A stretch of 64,000 nucleotides of DNA from Mycobacterium sp. M26. Lineage in GTDB: Bacteria; Actinomycetota; Actinomycetes; Mycobacteriales; Mycobacteriaceae. Under the pieces are notes generated by a model. It had not been told where the DNA came from, searched no databases, and worked only from the letters and a program-made list of their open reading frames with translations. Below, piece after piece: positions 28,220 to 36,655 of the stretch. A program made the translations under genes and the position numbers. Numbering within the stretch: the stretch's first letter is position 1; each line of letters begins with the position of its first letter. The DNA is taken from NCBI RefSeq assembly GCF_001494595.1, contig NZ_LN929907.1, positions 1,245,468-1,309,467 of the forward strand, read 5' to 3'.

Positions 28220-28632
28220 CACCTCAACCGCCCGCCGGGGCACCGGCGCGCCCCGCCGACGTCGACACCGGGTTCTGGCTGTGGCTGGTCGCCCTGGTGC
28301 TGATGCTGATCGGCTACATCGTCGATGCGCTGGCCGTCAAACACATCTCCAGCGTGGTCATCGCACTCACCCTGCTGTTCGCACTGACGATGGGTGCGGT
28401 GGTGCTGACCTTCCTGTTGCTGATGCGCTCGGGCTACCGCTGGACCCGCACCCTGCTCACCGGCGGCGGGGTGGCCACCGTCATCTACACCACCGTGAGC
28501 CTGTTCTCGGTGCCCCGCGAGCCGGTCGCGGCGGTGACCTTCGCGGTGACCGGAATCGTCGGCTCGGTGCTCATCGTCGGCGGGATCTATCTGCTGCACC
28601 GGCCGGACGCCCACGGGTTCTTCGTCAGGTAG
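28216..28632 (+). CDS. Small membrane protein (Rv0513-like)
   Basis: A 138-residue protein with four predicted membrane helices: [40 protein letters not shown], a pair around [18 protein letters not shown], and [22 protein letters not shown]. The N-terminus is proline-rich ([12 protein letters not shown]). GTG 28216 overlaps the hemB stop codon, so it is translationally coupled to heme synthesis. Function unknown; it has no charged residues in the helices that suggest transport. Confidence 0.75.
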   Translation: MTPQPPAGAPARPADVDTGFWLWLVALVLMLIGYIVDALAVKHISSVVIALTLLFALTMGAVVLTFLLLMRSGYRWTRTLLTGGGVATVIYTTVSLFSVPREPVAAVTFAVTGIVGSVLIVGGIYLLHRPDAHGFFVR

Positions 28633-28636
28633 GCGA

Positions 28637-28642
28637 TAGGCT
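28637..28642 (+). promoter_or_regulatory. Putative -10 box before the second membrane gene
   Basis: TAGGCT, eight bases before ATG 28651, may give a nearly leaderless message independent of the hem operon. Confidence 0.4.
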
Positions 28643-28650
28643 GCCCGACG

Positions 28651-29100
28651 ATGACCGCATCCGAATCCCGGCCCCGCGCCCTCACCATCTCGATCTGGCT
28701 CCTCATCGCCGGAGCCGTGCTGCTGATGGCCGGCGGGCTACTCGCGCTGACCTTCGGCTTCGACGCGTTGCGTCAGGTCGTACCCGCGAAGGTGACCGAC
28801 GAGCAGGTGCGCCAGTTGCTGGCGTTCCGCCGCGGCGCGGGCGCGGTCTGCGTGGCCGCCGGCCTGGGCCTGGCGTTTCTGGCCGGCAAGACCCGCGGCG
28901 GGGACGTTCGCTTCCGCCGGGCGACCATCGGCCTGGGGCTGACGCTGATCGTCCTGGTCGGCATCCTTCAGGTCTTCGTCAACATCGGCCTGGTGGCGCT
29001 GCTGAGCCTGCCGCCGATCATCATCGGCACCCTGCTGTTGACCCGGCCCGTGGTGGCGAGCTGGTTCGATCCCGGTGACACCGCGAGGTCCGATGTCTGA
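28651..29100 (+). CDS. Small membrane protein (Rv0514-like)
   Basis: A 149-residue protein with four membrane segments (TISIWLLIAGAVLLMAGGLL, GAVCVAAGLGLAFLAG, IGLGLTLIVLVGILQVFVNI, ALLSLPPIIIGTLLL). Between the first two is a soluble loop (FGFDALRQVVPAKVTDEQVRQLL) resembling small actinobacterial membrane proteins of unknown role. It is separated by 18 bases from the previous gene and overlaps the next by eight. Confidence 0.72.
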   Translation: MTASESRPRALTISIWLLIAGAVLLMAGGLLALTFGFDALRQVVPAKVTDEQVRQLLAFRRGAGAVCVAAGLGLAFLAGKTRGGDVRFRRATIGLGLTLIVLVGILQVFVNIGLVALLSLPPIIIGTLLLTRPVVASWFDPGDTARSDV

Positions 29101-29596
29101 GGACGCGCTCGTCGGCTCCGAGCCGCTGTTCTACGAGCGCGGCGCCAGCTGGTACTGGCTGCTGGCCGGGCCGGTCTCCGGCCTGACGATGCTGCTCATC
29201 CAGCTCAAGGGTGGTGGCGGCTTGCAGTGGTTCGTGCCGTCGGTGTTCCTGGTCCTGGTCAGCGGCTTTCTGTATCTGCAGGTGAAGGCCGCGCGCATCC
29301 ATACCAGCGTCGAGCTTACCGCGGAGTCGCTGCGGCAGGGCACCGAGGTGGTCCCGCTGCGCACCATCGTCGGGGTGTACCCCGAGGCCACCCACGGCCC
29401 GAAATCCCGTGAACCGCTGGAGAAGTGGCAGTCCGCCAGGGCGCTGGGGGAGCTGAGCGGGGTGCCGCGCGGGCGCACCGGTATCGGGCTGCGGCTCAGC
29501 GGCGAGCGCACCGCCCAGGCGTGGGCGCGCAACCACCGCGAACTGCGGGCGCAGCTGACCAAGCTGGTCGAAGACCGGACGGCGAGTTCCTCATGA
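29093..29596 (+). CDS. DUF3093-like membrane protein
   Basis: A 167-residue protein. After LFYERGASWYWLLAGPVSGL it has two hydrophobic segments (about residues 20-38 and 45-62), then a soluble C-terminal domain with VELTAESLRQGTEVVPLRTIVGVYPE and a basic GLRLSGERTAQAWARNHREL tail. The aromatic YERG...W start and the two-helix plus PH-like domain layout recall DUF3093; I am not certain of that assignment. The start overlaps the previous gene, and the stop overlaps the next (ATGA). Confidence 0.65.
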   Translation: MSEDALVGSEPLFYERGASWYWLLAGPVSGLTMLLIQLKGGGGLQWFVPSVFLVLVSGFLYLQVKAARIHTSVELTAESLRQGTEVVPLRTIVGVYPEATHGPKSREPLEKWQSARALGELSGVPRGRTGIGLRLSGERTAQAWARNHRELRAQLTKLVEDRTASSS

Positions 29597-29832
29597 GGCA
29601 TGCCGTTCAGCTGGTGCTTGCCGTTGCTGCCGCGGCGGGCGCGGTCTGGAGCTGGTTGCAGGTGCGCAGCATCGTCGACGTCGCGCCGATCGCCGACGGG
29701 CAGCCGGCGACCACCTCGGTGGTGTACGACCCGCCGATGATGGTCCTGACGATGGTGCTGGCGACCGCCGCCGGGGTCCTGCTGGTGGTGGGTGTCGCCG
29801 GTGTGGTGCGGGCCAGACGGCAGCGCACCTAG
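29593..29832 (+). CDS. Small two-helix membrane protein
   Basis: A 79-residue protein with two membrane helices (VQLVLAVAAAAGAVWSWLQV and VLTMVLATAAGVLLVVGVAG) separated by an extracytoplasmic loop of about 30 residues; it ends in RARRQRT. It is the last gene of the hem-associated membrane cluster. Its TAG stop overlaps the TAG of the convergent amidohydrolase gene in the palindrome CTAG, so the two genes share their last bases. Confidence 0.7.
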   Translation: MRHAVQLVLAVAAAAGAVWSWLQVRSIVDVAPIADGQPATTSVVYDPPMMVLTMVLATAAGVLLVVGVAGVVRARRQRT

Positions 29833-30971
29833 AACACCCGCGTCTGGCCCTCCAGCACAGGCACGGTCTCGGGCAGCTTGTAGACCTCGATGCCGTTGCG
29901 GAACATGACGGCTTCCCTGGCGTGTTCGGGCAGGTGCTTGACCAGCCAGCGCGGGTCGTCGAACGTCCAGTGCGGGTAATCCGAGGAGAACAGCAGGATC
30001 TTCTCGCATTCCATCCATTCGAAGGCGCGCAGCAGTTCGGTCTTGTCCTCGGGGTAGTCCAGCGGCTGGGTGGTGAACTTGATGTGGTCCTTGACGTACT
30101 CGCTGGGCTTGCGCTTGATGTCCAGCCAGGATTTGCGGGCTTCGTAGATGGCGTCCATCCGCCACATCAGCGGCAGGATCCAGTTGAAGGCGTGCTCTAC
30201 CAACACAATTCGCAAGGTGGGGTAGCGGTCGAAGACACCGTCGAAGATCAGGCTCATCACCTGGTTGGCCGCCAGCAGCGAGTAGCTGACCATGAAGTCG
30301 TGGTTGTAGCTCGGGAAGCCGACCGGCGGGATCGGCAGGGTTTCGAAGGAGCCGCGGGCCAGATGACAGCTCACGGTGATGTCGTGCTTGGTGGCGGCCT
30401 GCCAGATCGGGTCGTACCGGGGATCACCCCACGACGGGCGGGGTTCGGCCTTGATCAGAATCTGCGCCATGTAGGGGTGGCCGGCCCACTTCTCGATCTC
30501 GCGGGCGGCACCCTCGGGGTCTTCGATGGCCACCGAGATCGACCCGCGCCAGCGCTGATGCCAGTTGGTGGTGCTGCTCAACCAGTGCTCGTCGATCCAC
30601 AGGTTGGTGGCGATCGCTGAGGCTTGGGCGGCTTCGGGCAGCCGGGCGCCGAAGGCCAGCGGCTCCAGGATGGCGATATCGGCGCCGGCTTCCATGATCA
30701 GCTGCCGGAACATGAGGTCCGGGTCGCTGCCGGCGAACTCGCCGTCGTCGGGAAAGGTGTCGACGCGCATCGCGTAGGCGTGCGCGTAGTCCGGCGCGTC
30801 GTAGTAGATCTTCTCGCCGATCGGATGCGACAGGAAGTACTTGGTTCGCCACGGCTCGGGGATGTAGTCGACGATCACGCCGCGGCGCGGCACCGGATGG
30901 ACGTCGGAATCCACACAGCGGACCGCGGTGTGCTCGGCGGTCGGGACCGCGCGATCGTGGGTCAGGGTCAT
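29829..30971 (-). CDS. Amidohydrolase family protein (amidohydrolase 2 / ACMSD-like)
   Basis: A 380-residue metal-dependent hydrolase or decarboxylase. N-terminal CVDSDVHPVPRRG supplies the D-x-H metal motif; ITVSCHLARGSFET carries a later histidine; LVEHAFNWILPLMWRMD and LFSSDYPHWTFDDP (SSD-P-H) are the family's C-terminal metal and catalytic motifs. Relatives are decarboxylases of aromatic acids or hydrolases. ATG 30971 is favoured because it sits just before the conserved segment. The gene is divergent from the GOLPH3-like gene across 121 bases. Confidence 0.85.
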   Translation of the reverse strand: MTLTHDRAVPTAEHTAVRCVDSDVHPVPRRGVIVDYIPEPWRTKYFLSHPIGEKIYYDAPDYAHAYAMRVDTFPDDGEFAGSDPDLMFRQLIMEAGADIAILEPLAFGARLPEAAQASAIATNLWIDEHWLSSTTNWHQRWRGSISVAIEDPEGAAREIEKWAGHPYMAQILIKAEPRPSWGDPRYDPIWQAATKHDITVSCHLARGSFETLPIPPVGFPSYNHDFMVSYSLLAANQVMSLIFDGVFDRYPTLRIVLVEHAFNWILPLMWRMDAIYEARKSWLDIKRKPSEYVKDHIKFTTQPLDYPEDKTELLRAFEWMECEKILLFSSDYPHWTFDDPRWLVKHLPEHAREAVMFRNGIEVYKLPETVPVLEGQTRVF

Positions 30972-31041
30972 CGTGACCACCTCCGCTCGGATCGCTTCAT
31001 TGTCGCTCAGCGGCTCGGCGGTGGGAAGCATCCCCGAAATT

Positions 31042-31057
31042 GAGTAGTGGGCTACTC
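31042..31057. promoter_or_regulatory. Inverted repeat between divergent amidohydrolase and GPP34 genes
   Basis: GAGTAG-TGGG-CTACTC: perfect 6-bp arms around four bases, midway between the two starts (30971 and 31093). It is a candidate operator for either gene; the regulator is unknown. Confidence 0.4.
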
Positions 31058-31092
31058 GTGCATCCGGTGCAGCCGCCGAGCACGGTGAAGCC

Positions 31093-31773
31093 ATGACGAA
31101 ACCACCGGCGAGCGTGCACGGTCGGTTGTATCTGCTGGCGTTCGATCGGGATCGGCACCGCTTCGGCGGGTGCCCGCCCGCGGTCCTCGCCCTGGCTCTG
31201 CGTGCTGCGATGGTGGCCGACCTCCACCTCAGTGGATATCTGGTGGACCGCGGTGGCCGGCCGTACCCGGGCAGAGCGGAGGGGCCCGGGGACCCGGTGC
31301 TCAACCGCGAGGTCGCCCAGTTCGGGTTCAGCACCCGGGTCAGCTGGGACGAGGCGATCGCCCGGTCCCATGACCGCACCATCCGCGTCGTCCGCGAACA
31401 GCTTCAGGCCGGTGGGTGGCTGCGGCCACGCGCCCATCACACCGGCACGTGTCTGGAGCCCCGCGATGAGGACATGGTCGTGGCACTCGTCGAGCAAGCG
31501 GGCGGTGCTCTGCAGCAGGCGCTGGAGGGCGAGGTCGTCAACCGGCGGATGCTGACGCTGGGGTTGATCGCGGCCGTGGCGGACCTGTCGTGTGTGAAGG
31601 CAGTGAGTCGGGTGGCTCTCCGTCACCCCCGGTTTCCGGCTGTGCTCGATGACGCCGGACCTCCGATTCAGGCGCTGAACCGGGTACTCGATGCGTACTT
31701 CGCCCAACCGCGGCCCGTCGAGGACACCGATACCTGCGGCGGCGACGACGGCGGTTTCGCCATCCTCTGGTAG
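31093..31773 (+). CDS. GOLPH3/VPS74 (GPP34) family protein
   Basis: A 226-residue soluble helical protein. The start LYLLAFDRDRHRFGG and the helix LALALRAAMVADLHLSGYLV fit the bacterial GPP34 family, relatives of eukaryotic GOLPH3, which binds phosphatidylinositol-4-phosphate and glycosyltransferase tails. The repeated helical hairpins with R and D at their ends (RVLDAYFAQPRP) also fit. In actinobacteria the role is unknown; membrane phosphoinositide binding is conceivable since mycobacteria make PI. It is transcribed toward the copper ATPase gene, ending just before its promoter. Confidence 0.75.
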   Translation: MTKPPASVHGRLYLLAFDRDRHRFGGCPPAVLALALRAAMVADLHLSGYLVDRGGRPYPGRAEGPGDPVLNREVAQFGFSTRVSWDEAIARSHDRTIRVVREQLQAGGWLRPRAHHTGTCLEPRDEDMVVALVEQAGGALQQALEGEVVNRRMLTLGLIAAVADLSCVKAVSRVALRHPRFPAVLDDAGPPIQALNRVLDAYFAQPRPVEDTDTCGGDDGGFAILW

Positions 31774-31776
31774 CCC

Positions 31777-31804
31777 TTGACAAGATACCCCCCAGGGGTA
31801 TGGT
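31777..31804 (+). promoter_or_regulatory. Copper-type promoter with operator in the spacer
   Basis: A -35 TTGACA (31777-31782) and -10 TATGGT (31799-31804) are separated by 16 bases. The palindrome ATACCCC-CCA-GGGGTAT (31785-31801) fills the spacer and overlaps the -10. TACCC...GGGTA palindromes are typical of CsoR/RicR copper repressors, so repression relieved by Cu(I) is the likely mode. Transcription would start at or one base before ATG 31812, giving a leaderless mRNA. No csoR gene is in the window. Confidence 0.7.
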
Positions 31805-31811
31805 CGATCGT

Positions 31812-33923
31812 ATGACGACGACCGACCTTCAGTTGAGCGGCATGAGCTGCGCCTCCTGCGCGGCCAAGATCGAACGCAGCCTCAACGACCTGGACGGCGT
31901 GCACGCGACGGTGAACTTCGCCGTCGAGCAGGCACATGTCGAGCACGGGCCGCAGGTCAGCGAACACGATCTCCTCCACGCCGTGGAATCCACCGGCTAT
32001 CACGCCGCGGTGGTCGACCACTCCGGCCACCCGGGCCACGACCATATGAACCACGACATCCCGGCCGACCAGCTGCGGCCGAGGCTGATCGGTTCGGCGG
32101 TGCTGGCAGTGCCGGTGGTCGCGATCTCGATGGTGATGCCGTGGCAGTTCCCCGGCTGGCAATGGGTGATGCTGGCATTGGCCACCCCGATCGTCTTCTG
32201 GGGCGGCTACCCGTTCCACAAGGCGGCGATCAACAGTGCCCGGCACGGCTCATCGACCATGGACACGCTGGTGTCGATCGGCACCCTGGCCGCCTACCTC
32301 TGGTCGGCCTTCACGGTGATCACCGGGGCAGCAGCCCACGGCCACGGTCAAGGCCATGTGTACTTCGAAGTCGCCGCGGCCGTCACCGTGTTCCTGCTGG
32401 CTGGCCGCTATGCCGAGGCGAAGGCCAAGCGATCGGCAGGCGCGGCGTTGCGCGCGCTGTTGTCGCTGGGGGCCAAGGAGGCGGTCGTCCTGCGCGACGA
32501 CGCGGAGGTGCGGATCCCGGCCGAGCAGTTGCAGGTCGGTGACGTGATCGTGGTGCGCCCCGGCGAGCGGGTGGCCACCGACGGCGTCGTCATCGATGGC
32601 GCCTCGGCGCTGGACACCTCGGCGATGACCGGCGAGTCGGTACCGGTGGACGTCGGCGCCGGCGACGAGGTGCTCGGCGGGGCCGTCAACACCTACGGGC
32701 GAATCCTGTTGCAGGCCAAGCGCGTTGGTGCTGAGACGCAGCTGGCCCGGATGGCCCGGATGGTGGCCGACGCCCAGGGCGGCAAGGCGTCGATCCAGCG
32801 ACTGGCCGACCGGGTGTCGGCGGTCTTCGTGCCGGTGGTCCTGGGCATCGCTGCGCTGACGCTGGCGGCGTGGTTGATCGCGGGCCAGCCGGTGGCTGCG
32901 GCTTTCACCGCTGCGGTGGCGGTGCTGATCATCGCCTGCCCGTGCGCGCTGGGCCTGGCCACGCCGACCGCGATCCTGGTCGGTACCGGCCGCGGCGCTC
33001 AGCTCGGTGTGCTGATCAAGGAACCGCAGGTGCTCGAAACCGTCACCGGCATCGACACCGTCGTGCTGGACAAGACCGGCACCGTCACTACCGGAACCAT
33101 GGCCGTTGACGCTGTCGAGGCCGACGACCCCGACACCGCGCTGGCCCGCGCGGCCGCCGTCGAATCGGCCTCCGAGCATCCGGTCGCCGCTGCCATCGTG
33201 GCGGCCGCCCGGGACCGGGGGCTGGTCGTCGCTGCGGTCAGTGACTTCGTCAACGAACCGGGCACCGGAGTGCGCGGTGTGGTCGACGGGGTGTCGGTGC
33301 GGGTGGCGCGCGCCTCGGACGATGACGGGCGCACCAGTGTCGCAGTCAGTTGGGATGGCAGGCAGCAGGGTGTGATCCGGTTGGTCGACGCGGTCAAGTC
33401 GACGAGTGCCGAGGCGATCGCCGAGTTGAAGGCGATGGGGATCACCCCCGTGCTGCTCACCGGTGACAACGCGGCGGTGGCAGCGCGAGTGGCTGCCGAG
33501 GTGGGCATCGCCGAGGGTGACGTGATCGCCGGCGTGCTGCCGTCGGAGAAGGCTGACGCCATCAAGCGACTCCAGCACCAGGGGCGCCGGGTGGCCATGG
33601 TGGGCGACGGCGTCAACGACTCGGTGGCGCTGGCCACCGCCGATGTCGGCATGGCGATGGGTACTGGAACCGATGCGGCCATCGAGGCCGGTGACATCAC
33701 GCTGGTCCGCGGTGACCTGCGCACGGTACCCACGGCCTTGCGGCTCTCGGCGCGCACGCTGCGGATCATCAAGCAGAACCTGTTCTGGGCGTTCGGCTAC
33801 AACGTCGCAGCCATCCCGCTGGCGGCGCTGGGGCTGCTGAACCCGATGATTGCCGGCGCGGCGATGGCGTTCTCGTCCGTGCTGGTCGTGACGAACAGCC
33901 TGCGGCTCAAGCGCTTTCACTGA
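31812..33923 (+). CDS. Copper-translocating P1B-type ATPase (CopA/CtpV-like)
   Basis: A 703-residue heavy-metal exporter of the plasma membrane. It has one N-terminal HMA domain with GMSCASC (Cys pair about residues 15-18), a histidine-rich loop (HSGHPGHDHMNHD, about 75-87), eight membrane helices, the transmembrane CPC motif in IACPCALGLATPTA, the phosphorylated Asp in VLDKTGTVTTG, the SEHP motif and the hinge GDGVNDSVAL. CPC plus CASC indicate Cu(I) (or Ag) export. The start ATG 31812 follows a CsoR-type operator; an in-frame ATG at 31800 falls inside the -10 box and is unlikely. Confidence 0.93.
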   Translation: MTTTDLQLSGMSCASCAAKIERSLNDLDGVHATVNFAVEQAHVEHGPQVSEHDLLHAVESTGYHAAVVDHSGHPGHDHMNHDIPADQLRPRLIGSAVLAVPVVAISMVMPWQFPGWQWVMLALATPIVFWGGYPFHKAAINSARHGSSTMDTLVSIGTLAAYLWSAFTVITGAAAHGHGQGHVYFEVAAAVTVFLLAGRYAEAKAKRSAGAALRALLSLGAKEAVVLRDDAEVRIPAEQLQVGDVIVVRPGERVATDGVVIDGASALDTSAMTGESVPVDVGAGDEVLGGAVNTYGRILLQAKRVGAETQLARMARMVADAQGGKASIQRLADRVSAVFVPVVLGIAALTLAAWLIAGQPVAAAFTAAVAVLIIACPCALGLATPTAILVGTGRGAQLGVLIKEPQVLETVTGIDTVVLDKTGTVTTGTMAVDAVEADDPDTALARAAAVESASEHPVAAAIVAAARDRGLVVAAVSDFVNEPGTGVRGVVDGVSVRVARASDDDGRTSVAVSWDGRQQGVIRLVDAVKSTSAEAIAELKAMGITPVLLTGDNAAVAARVAAEVGIAEGDVIAGVLPSEKADAIKRLQHQGRRVAMVGDGVNDSVALATADVGMAMGTGTDAAIEAGDITLVRGDLRTVPTALRLSARTLRIIKQNLFWAFGYNVAAIPLAALGLLNPMIAGAAMAFSSVLVVTNSLRLKRFH

Positions 33924-33960
33924 CGCCACTTCTGTCACCGCGAGCGCAGGCATGGCATGA

Positions 33961-34022
33961 GTGCCCGCCTCTGAGCGACTTTCTGCCGACATCGACGTGG
34001 CGAGTCGCTCGGAGGTGGGCAC
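33961..34022. repeat. 62-bp inverted repeat B (variable-arm palindrome)
   Basis: Left arm begins GTGCCCGCCTCTGAGCGACT (33961-33980); the complement of the right arm reads the same with two changes (18 of 20), ending at 34022. It lies 38 bases after the ATPase stop and 90 bases before the MpaB gene, both on the plus strand. It may terminate transcription but has no T-run. It belongs to the set of six equal-sized palindromes. Confidence 0.65.
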
Positions 34023-34111
34023 GGATAGTGCCGCCGGATCGCGGCGGCAGGCGCCGTGACCCGCGTCACGACCTGTTGGTACAAAGTGCGAAATCTGTAA
34101 CACTGTTGCAC

Positions 34112-34975
34112 ATGACGGAGCTCGCTGAACCGACGTCCGCCACCGACGCGCTGCCGCTGGGCCCGCAATCGTTGGTGTGGCGCTACTTCGGGGACAACCG
34201 GATGCCCCTGATCGGGCCGCGGCCCGCCGTGCTGCAGAACATGCTGGCCGAACTCGGCCAGGGGGTGTTCGACCACTCGGTGTGGTTCGCCGATACCGCC
34301 GCGCGAATCAAGCGATCCCTGCCGCCGATCTACATGACCGTCTACGGCAGCGATGACGACAACGCCGGCCAGCGCGTCCGCGACTTCCACGTCAACATCA
34401 AGGGCGATATGCCGGATGGTGGCCGCTACCACGCCCTGGATCCCGAGACGTATTACTGGGCTCATGCCACCTTCTTCGACCAGGCGCTCTACTTCGCCGA
34501 CACCTTCGTCAAGCGCCTGACTCGCGCCGAGAAGGAGCAGATGTACCTGGAGTCCAAGACCTGGTACCGCCGCTACGGGGTCAGCGACCGCCCGATGCCC
34601 GCCGATTACGCCGAGTTCGAGCGGTACTGGGATCACATGATCAACGAGGTGCTCGTCGCGCATCCCACCGCCAAGTACGGCGTCGGCTACGTCACCAAGG
34701 GCTTCCCCAAGCCCAAGGCCGTCCACCCGCTGGTGTGGCGGCTGGTGGCCCCGGTCTTCAACCCGATTGCGGCGTTCCTCACCACCGGCGGGATGCCGCC
34801 GCGGACCCGGGAGGTTCTCGGCCTGCCGTGGAGTGATCGCAAGGAGCGCAACTATCAGCGGTTCGCGGCGCTGTGGCGCTCCCGGCCGGTGAACTGGCTG
34901 TGGGACCATCTGCCGATGACGGTGCGCTACAACGGTTACGCCAGAAAAGGTTTCGCACAGGCGGGGCATGCCTGA
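34112..34975 (+). CDS. Oxygenase MpaB family protein (DUF2236)
   Basis: A 287-residue protein of the MpaB/latex-clearing-protein-like family, helical heme-type oxygenases. Motifs: [11 protein letters not shown] at the start, [22 protein letters not shown], and [16 protein letters not shown] with the conserved histidine thought to ligate heme. Substrates of bacterial members are mostly unknown. ATG 34112 is the first start downstream of repeat B. A TetR gene follows with overlap and probably controls the pair; the upstream TGTAACACTGTTGCACA is only weakly symmetrical. Confidence 0.85.
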   Translation: MTELAEPTSATDALPLGPQSLVWRYFGDNRMPLIGPRPAVLQNMLAELGQGVFDHSVWFADTAARIKRSLPPIYMTVYGSDDDNAGQRVRDFHVNIKGDMPDGGRYHALDPETYYWAHATFFDQALYFADTFVKRLTRAEKEQMYLESKTWYRRYGVSDRPMPADYAEFERYWDHMINEVLVAHPTAKYGVGYVTKGFPKPKAVHPLVWRLVAPVFNPIAAFLTTGGMPPRTREVLGLPWSDRKERNYQRFAALWRSRPVNWLWDHLPMTVRYNGYARKGFAQAGHA

Positions 34976-35555
34976 CCCGTCCACCGAAGCGATCCTCGAC
35001 GCCGCGCTCGTCGAGTTCGATCGGCATGGCATTCGCCGTGTCGCTCTCGACGACGTCGCCCGCCGCGCCGGGGTGAGCCGCACCACGATCTACCGCCGGT
35101 TCGCCAACAAGGACGACCTGGTGGCGGCGGTGATGGATCGGGAGAACATCCGGCTGTTCGCCGATATCGCCGCGGAGCTGAAAAATGCTCGGCCGCAGAG
35201 CAATTACTATGTCGAGGCATTTACCCAGGCGATTCTGCGCAGCCGGGAGCACCGGGTGCTGCACCGGATGGTGCTCGACGAGCCCGCGCTGACGTTGGAC
35301 TTGGCCCGCACGCACTACGCGGCGGCGGTCATGCGGATCGAGCAGGCCCTGCAGGTGATCTTCCCCGCGGGTTTCGCCGAGCGGATCGGGCCGCAGGCCG
35401 TCCACGATCTGGCCGACTGCATCTGGCGCTACGCGCTGATGATCCAGCTGCTGCCCAGCGCCGAGCCGGTGGACACCGCCGACGACATCCGGGCCTTCGC
35501 CACCAAGCATTTCCTGCCCAGCCTGCCTGAGGCACTGCGGAAGGTGCCCGTCTAG
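34968..35555 (+). CDS. TetR family regulator
   Basis: A 195-residue repressor. The N-terminal HTH is clear: [44 protein letters not shown]. The ligand domain is not diagnostic. It overlaps the MpaB gene by eight bases, so it is likely a local regulator of that oxygenase, induced by its substrate or product. ATG 34968. Confidence 0.9.
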   Translation: MPDPSTEAILDAALVEFDRHGIRRVALDDVARRAGVSRTTIYRRFANKDDLVAAVMDRENIRLFADIAAELKNARPQSNYYVEAFTQAILRSREHRVLHRMVLDEPALTLDLARTHYAAAVMRIEQALQVIFPAGFAERIGPQAVHDLADCIWRYALMIQLLPSAEPVDTADDIRAFATKHFLPSLPEALRKVPV

Positions 35556-35608
35556 TCACCGCCGCTCGGGGTGGACTTCCACGCCGGCCGGACCGACGAT
35601 GGGTAACC

Positions 35609-36655
35609 GTGGCATCGACGACGGAGCAGGGGGACTGGACGCAGGAGCGACCTGCCCTGCTCCGCGCCATCGCGGCGACGATCGAGACCGACTTCGCCGT
35701 GCACGCCGCCGATGTCCACGCCCTCGGCGGGGAGTTCGATCAGACCTTCGCCGCGGCGACCGCGAGTGGCAGCCGGTATGTGGTCAAGGTCTACCGCGCT
35801 GAGGACCTCGATGGCGTCCGCTGGCAGCATCGACTGCTGGACCGGCTCGCCGGCAGCGTCCCCGTCGCCGCCGTCTGCCGCACCCGTACCGGTGACGATG
35901 TGGCCCCGCTGGCTGATGGTCGCCACCTTGGCCTGTACTCCTGGATCGACGGCACCTTGCTCGCTGAACTGCCGTCGCACTCGCCCGACCTTCTTGCCGA
36001 CTGGGGAGCTACCGCCGCGAGGATCGTGACGGGTCTGGACGGGGCACACACCATCGGTGCGGTGCCGTCCACTCACACCTGGGATCTGCTGGCGGCCCCG
36101 CACGCGCTGACTATCGCGCTTCCCAGCATCCAGGACGCTCTGCACCGTGAGATCGTCGAGCAGGCGCGGGCACTGTTTACCGACGTCGTCGCCCCGGTGG
36201 CGGATGATCTCCCCAAAGGTGTTGTGCACCAGGATCTCAACGACTTCAACGTGCTTGCCGATCCGGCGGGGGAGCGGATCGCCGGCGTCATCGACTTCGC
36301 CGACGCGCTCTACACCGCCCGGGTGTGTGAACCGGCCATCGCCGGCGCGTACGCGATGCTGCGCAAGGATGATCCCGTCGCCGCGCTGGCGGAGGTCGTC
36401 GCCGGATTCACCCGGATACTGCCACTGACCGACGCCGAGATGTCGGTGCTCTTTCCGCTCGCCCGCATCCGGTTGGCGGTCAACGCCGCCACCTGGACGG
36501 CCCGGCGGGACGGGCCCGCCCGGGCCTATGGGCAGGCGCGCTCCCAACACACCTGGCGGGCACTGCAGCAGCTCAGCGGGGTCCCACTGGACTCGGCACT
36601 GGCGCAGATCCGCGCCGCCGTCGGCACCGACACCGCGAAAGGGATCCGCCCATGA
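35609..36655 (+). CDS. APH-type small-molecule kinase (probable amino-alcohol kinase)
   Basis: A 348-residue aminoglycoside phosphotransferase-fold kinase. The N-lobe has FAAATASGSRYVVKVYRA with the ATP-binding lysine. The catalytic loop is GVVHQDLNDFNVLAD (H-x-D-x4-N), followed by GVIDFADAL (DFxD). It is coupled to an AGXT2L-like PLP enzyme (4-base overlap). In vertebrates and many bacteria, kinases of this fold phosphorylate hydroxylysine or ethanolamine and such PLP enzymes then act as phospho-lyases, so the same two-step route is inferred here. It is not likely to be an antibiotic-resistance gene. GTG 35609. Confidence 0.8.
   Translation: MASTTEQGDWTQERPALLRAIAATIETDFAVHAADVHALGGEFDQTFAAATASGSRYVVKVYRAEDLDGVRWQHRLLDRLAGSVPVAAVCRTRTGDDVAPLADGRHLGLYSWIDGTLLAELPSHSPDLLADWGATAARIVTGLDGAHTIGAVPSTHTWDLLAAPHALTIALPSIQDALHREIVEQARALFTDVVAPVADDLPKGVVHQDLNDFNVLADPAGERIAGVIDFADALYTARVCEPAIAGAYAMLRKDDPVAALAEVVAGFTRILPLTDAEMSVLFPLARIRLAVNAATWTARRDGPARAYGQARSQHTWRALQQLSGVPLDSALAQIRAAVGTDTAKGIRP

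Noticed and set aside
32250..34103. Long open frame on the minus strand opposite the copper ATPase
   Set aside because: The plus-strand frame has all P-type ATPase motifs. The antisense frame is a by-product of high GC at third codon positions and shows no domain.
34094..34113. TetR operator before the MpaB gene (TGTAACACTGTTGCACA)
   Set aside because: Symmetry is poor when compared base by base with its complement; not enough to call a site.
35609..36655. Aminoglycoside-resistance kinase
   Set aside because: The fold matches, but coupling to an AGXT2L-like lyase points to metabolism of an amino alcohol.
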